64,000 bases of DNA from Cryptomeria japonica (Eukaryota; Streptophyta; Pinopsida; Cupressales; Cupressaceae), in NCBI RefSeq assembly GCF_030272615.1, contig NC_081406.1, positions 187,176,891-187,240,890 on the forward strand, in the 5' to 3' direction. Positions 62,150 to 64,000 of this stretch are shown piece after piece. Numbering within the stretch: the stretch's first letter is position 1; every line of letters begins with the position of its first letter. The notes beneath the pieces were generated by a model. The model was not told the DNA's origin and searched no databases. It worked only from the letters and a program-made list of their open reading frames with translations. Both the position numbers and the translations under genes were made by a program.

Positions 62150-63110
62150 AATAAAATACCCAAAGATATCTTATCCTCTCTTAATCAAAATCTTCTATGT
62201 GCTGAACAGATGGACTGTGATCACAAAGACGACTCCAAGGTTCCAAATTCACGCAAATAGTCTCAGTTGGTAAATTTTGATTTAATGGTAAACTCAAGCG
62301 GAACTTACATAATTGTTCGAGGAGTAAATCAATCTAAGGATTCTGCTAATTCTCGACTTCTCTTTTTTGGAATGATTTTTCAATAAGTTTTGTTTAATCC
62401 TACTTCTACCAAGACTTTGAAAAAAAAGGCAAAAGGATGAGGGTTTACAAAGATAATTCTAACCCTAAGCTAATCCTATGAACTCGAGAGACAGAAGTTG
62501 CAAAAATGGATTTAAAACCAATTATTGCTTCGCCAAATCCAACAACTACACAAGAACAGTGCTATCTTCTAAGGAATTCAAGAGATTTTCATATCACTCA
62601 TATTAACCAACATTTTGAACAATGAATAAAGCAAAAGGAAGTTAAATTTTCATTAACTGATTCAGCCTAACTTTGCAAAATAATTGAATATCATCCAATT
62701 ATAAAAAGTATGAACACATCATTCCACATTAAGCAACTTTATCAAATCCTTCATTCAATCTAACAACTTGAAAATAAAATCTATTCTAATGAGAGCCAAG
62801 AAACCATGCTAACTTGCAAAAGTGGACAGAGATTCACGACCAATTGAACAATGAATAACGTTTGGTACTTGAGAAGTATCACAACAACAATTTCTCTAAA
62901 ATCTCTCATATCCCTTACAAATGAAATGAGGAGGGTTTATATAGGCACCCTTATTACAAAGCAACGGCCTAGATTGATTTAAGATCAATGGCCAAGATTA
63001 AAGCAGCAACTCTAATTAGGGCAAGCTAACATAGTTATCCAAAATGGACCGATGAGAAATAAACAACTAATAAATCCACCTTTATTCTAGAAGAGGGTGT
63101 CCCTTATCCT
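62150..63110 (-). mobile_element. LTR-like tail of a second long-ORF repeat copy
   Basis: The minus strand matches the tail at 13545-14390 in order: GACACCCTCTTCTAGAAT, CCCTAATTAGAGTT, a TATA-like CCTATATAAACC, GAATGAAGGATTTGATAAAG, GCAAAGTTAGGCTGA, TAGGATTAGCTTAG and TAAACCCTCATCCTTTT. Confidence 0.65.
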
Positions 63111-63299
63111 TTTCCTTGGCAGCAAATTTGATGAACCTAATGCCTATGGGATCAATTTCTTCCATTGGGACACTTGGCAAAATGTCAATCTTGTATTCCA
63201 TCAGGACCATCTCATCTTGACATATGGCAAAAGTGGTTATCCAATCAATTTACAGTTTTTGAAAATCAACCTCCATGGACAGAATTGAGGATGCCTTGC

Positions 63300-64000
63300 T
63301 GAAATGTTGCTTCTGATTGGATTTGCAGAAGTGATGAGATTGTTTTGAACTTTGGCCTTCAAGTTCTCCACATCCAAGTCCCTATATCGGACTATTTCTT
63401 GCTCAAGCACATCAAAAACTATGATGAAAACCTTGTCTTAGACTATCCTGGTTGTTTCTTCTATGTTGGCACCATCAAACTTCGTTCTTTCCAAGACTTC
63501 TCCTCTAGCCACCAAAGCGTGATACCATGTGCTAAAGTCATATGATGTTCCAACATCAATTACACTTCCACTGACCATGTCATGTTCAAGAATTCCTTTC
63601 AGCACCCTCAAACATGGAATTGTCTTTCCTTGGACAGTAGGGAAATCTTCCCAAAATTCGGCTATGCTCTTGATTTTGTACATGAATGAGGAGATTTAAC
63701 CATAGACTTGTGCCAATTCTTCCACGAATTTGATGGCTTTGTCTGCAACTTTTGCAATCCATACCTTACCATCTTGAGTTGCCATCTTCATTTCTTAAAA
63801 ATTCTCAGCTGACTCTTGTAGAAGAATCAAAGGTGCAATGATTGCTGCCTCTTCTCTCCCGATAGGATTTACCAAATCCTGGATATAATCCTTCAATTGT
63901 TCATTTTCTTCTTTGAGTTTGTTTTTCTTTCCTTCTTTTCTTAGCCTTTCCTTGATGGCGTTGACTAAATCATCTAACTCCTAGACTTCTTGCTTTTTTG
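63300..64000 (-). pseudogene. C-terminal part of a second copy of the long repeat ORF
   Basis: Minus-strand frames align with the C-terminal third of the 10358-13531 frame: KLKEENEQLKDYIQDLVNPI (EENQQWRRYVLHLTRPL there), LRVLKGILEHDMV (LKVIRGLSKRSLV), TSYDFSTWYHALVARGEVLE (DRYDFSTWYYALVTRIEVLK). Several stops break it. The 5' part lies beyond 64000. Confidence 0.75.

Noticed and set aside
1-64000. CRISPR arrays, bacterial operons, tRNA or rRNA genes
   Set aside because: None seen; the tandem arrays found lack regular unique spacers, and no cloverleaf or rRNA sequence was recognised by eye.

Overview
This window looks like nuclear DNA of a conifer or other gymnosperm, probably a cupressophyte; the lineage is inferred, not proven. 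The reasons are AT-rich sequence packed with old, broken LTR retrotransposons, an L1-type LINE, a stretch of plastid ycf1 in the nucleus, long microsatellites, and a host gene whose exons are separated by a very long repeat-filled intron. There are no bacterial-style genes, CRISPR arrays or operons.

Layout. 1-2167 is the end of a decayed Ty3/gypsy pol gene, followed by its 3' LTR (from 2204) and an inverted copy of that LTR (to 5665), which together form a large hairpin. 5666-8219 holds worn retroelement remnants. 8220-14390 is an LTR-like leader with arrays of a CCAAAGTCCGCC motif, a 1057-codon reading frame broken by three stops, and an LTR-like tail; a second decayed copy lies on the minus strand at 62.15-64.0 kb. 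16958-28454 is a LINE interrupted by a solo LTR and by a 4.2-kb repeat carrying a 38-bp palindromic tandem array. 28.5-43 kb is nested LTR debris with a PIF1-helicase remnant and an LRR-receptor fragment. 46.1-49.3 kb holds another LTR and a minus-strand retroelement leader. 49779-55642 is a nearly complete Ty1/copia element with both LTRs. 56.2-57.0 kb is plastid ycf1 DNA. 57.9-59.3 kb is an LTR-like repeat, and 61007-61705 is a hAT-type non-autonomous transposon with terminal inverted repeats and an 8-bp target duplication.

The main host gene is a GNAT-family N-acetyltransferase on the minus strand. Six phase-compatible exons were found by eye: 45504-45412, 44776-44718, 44286-44206, 44132-44057, 15270-15236 and 15120-15040. 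Intron 4 is about 28.8 kb and contains the whole LINE, its nested insertions and many LTR fragments. The 3' end of the gene was not found. Exon 4 has either a weak acceptor or an in-frame stop, so it is uncertain whether the gene works.

All calls rest on reading the sequence. Family names come from motif recognition, and no database search was run.
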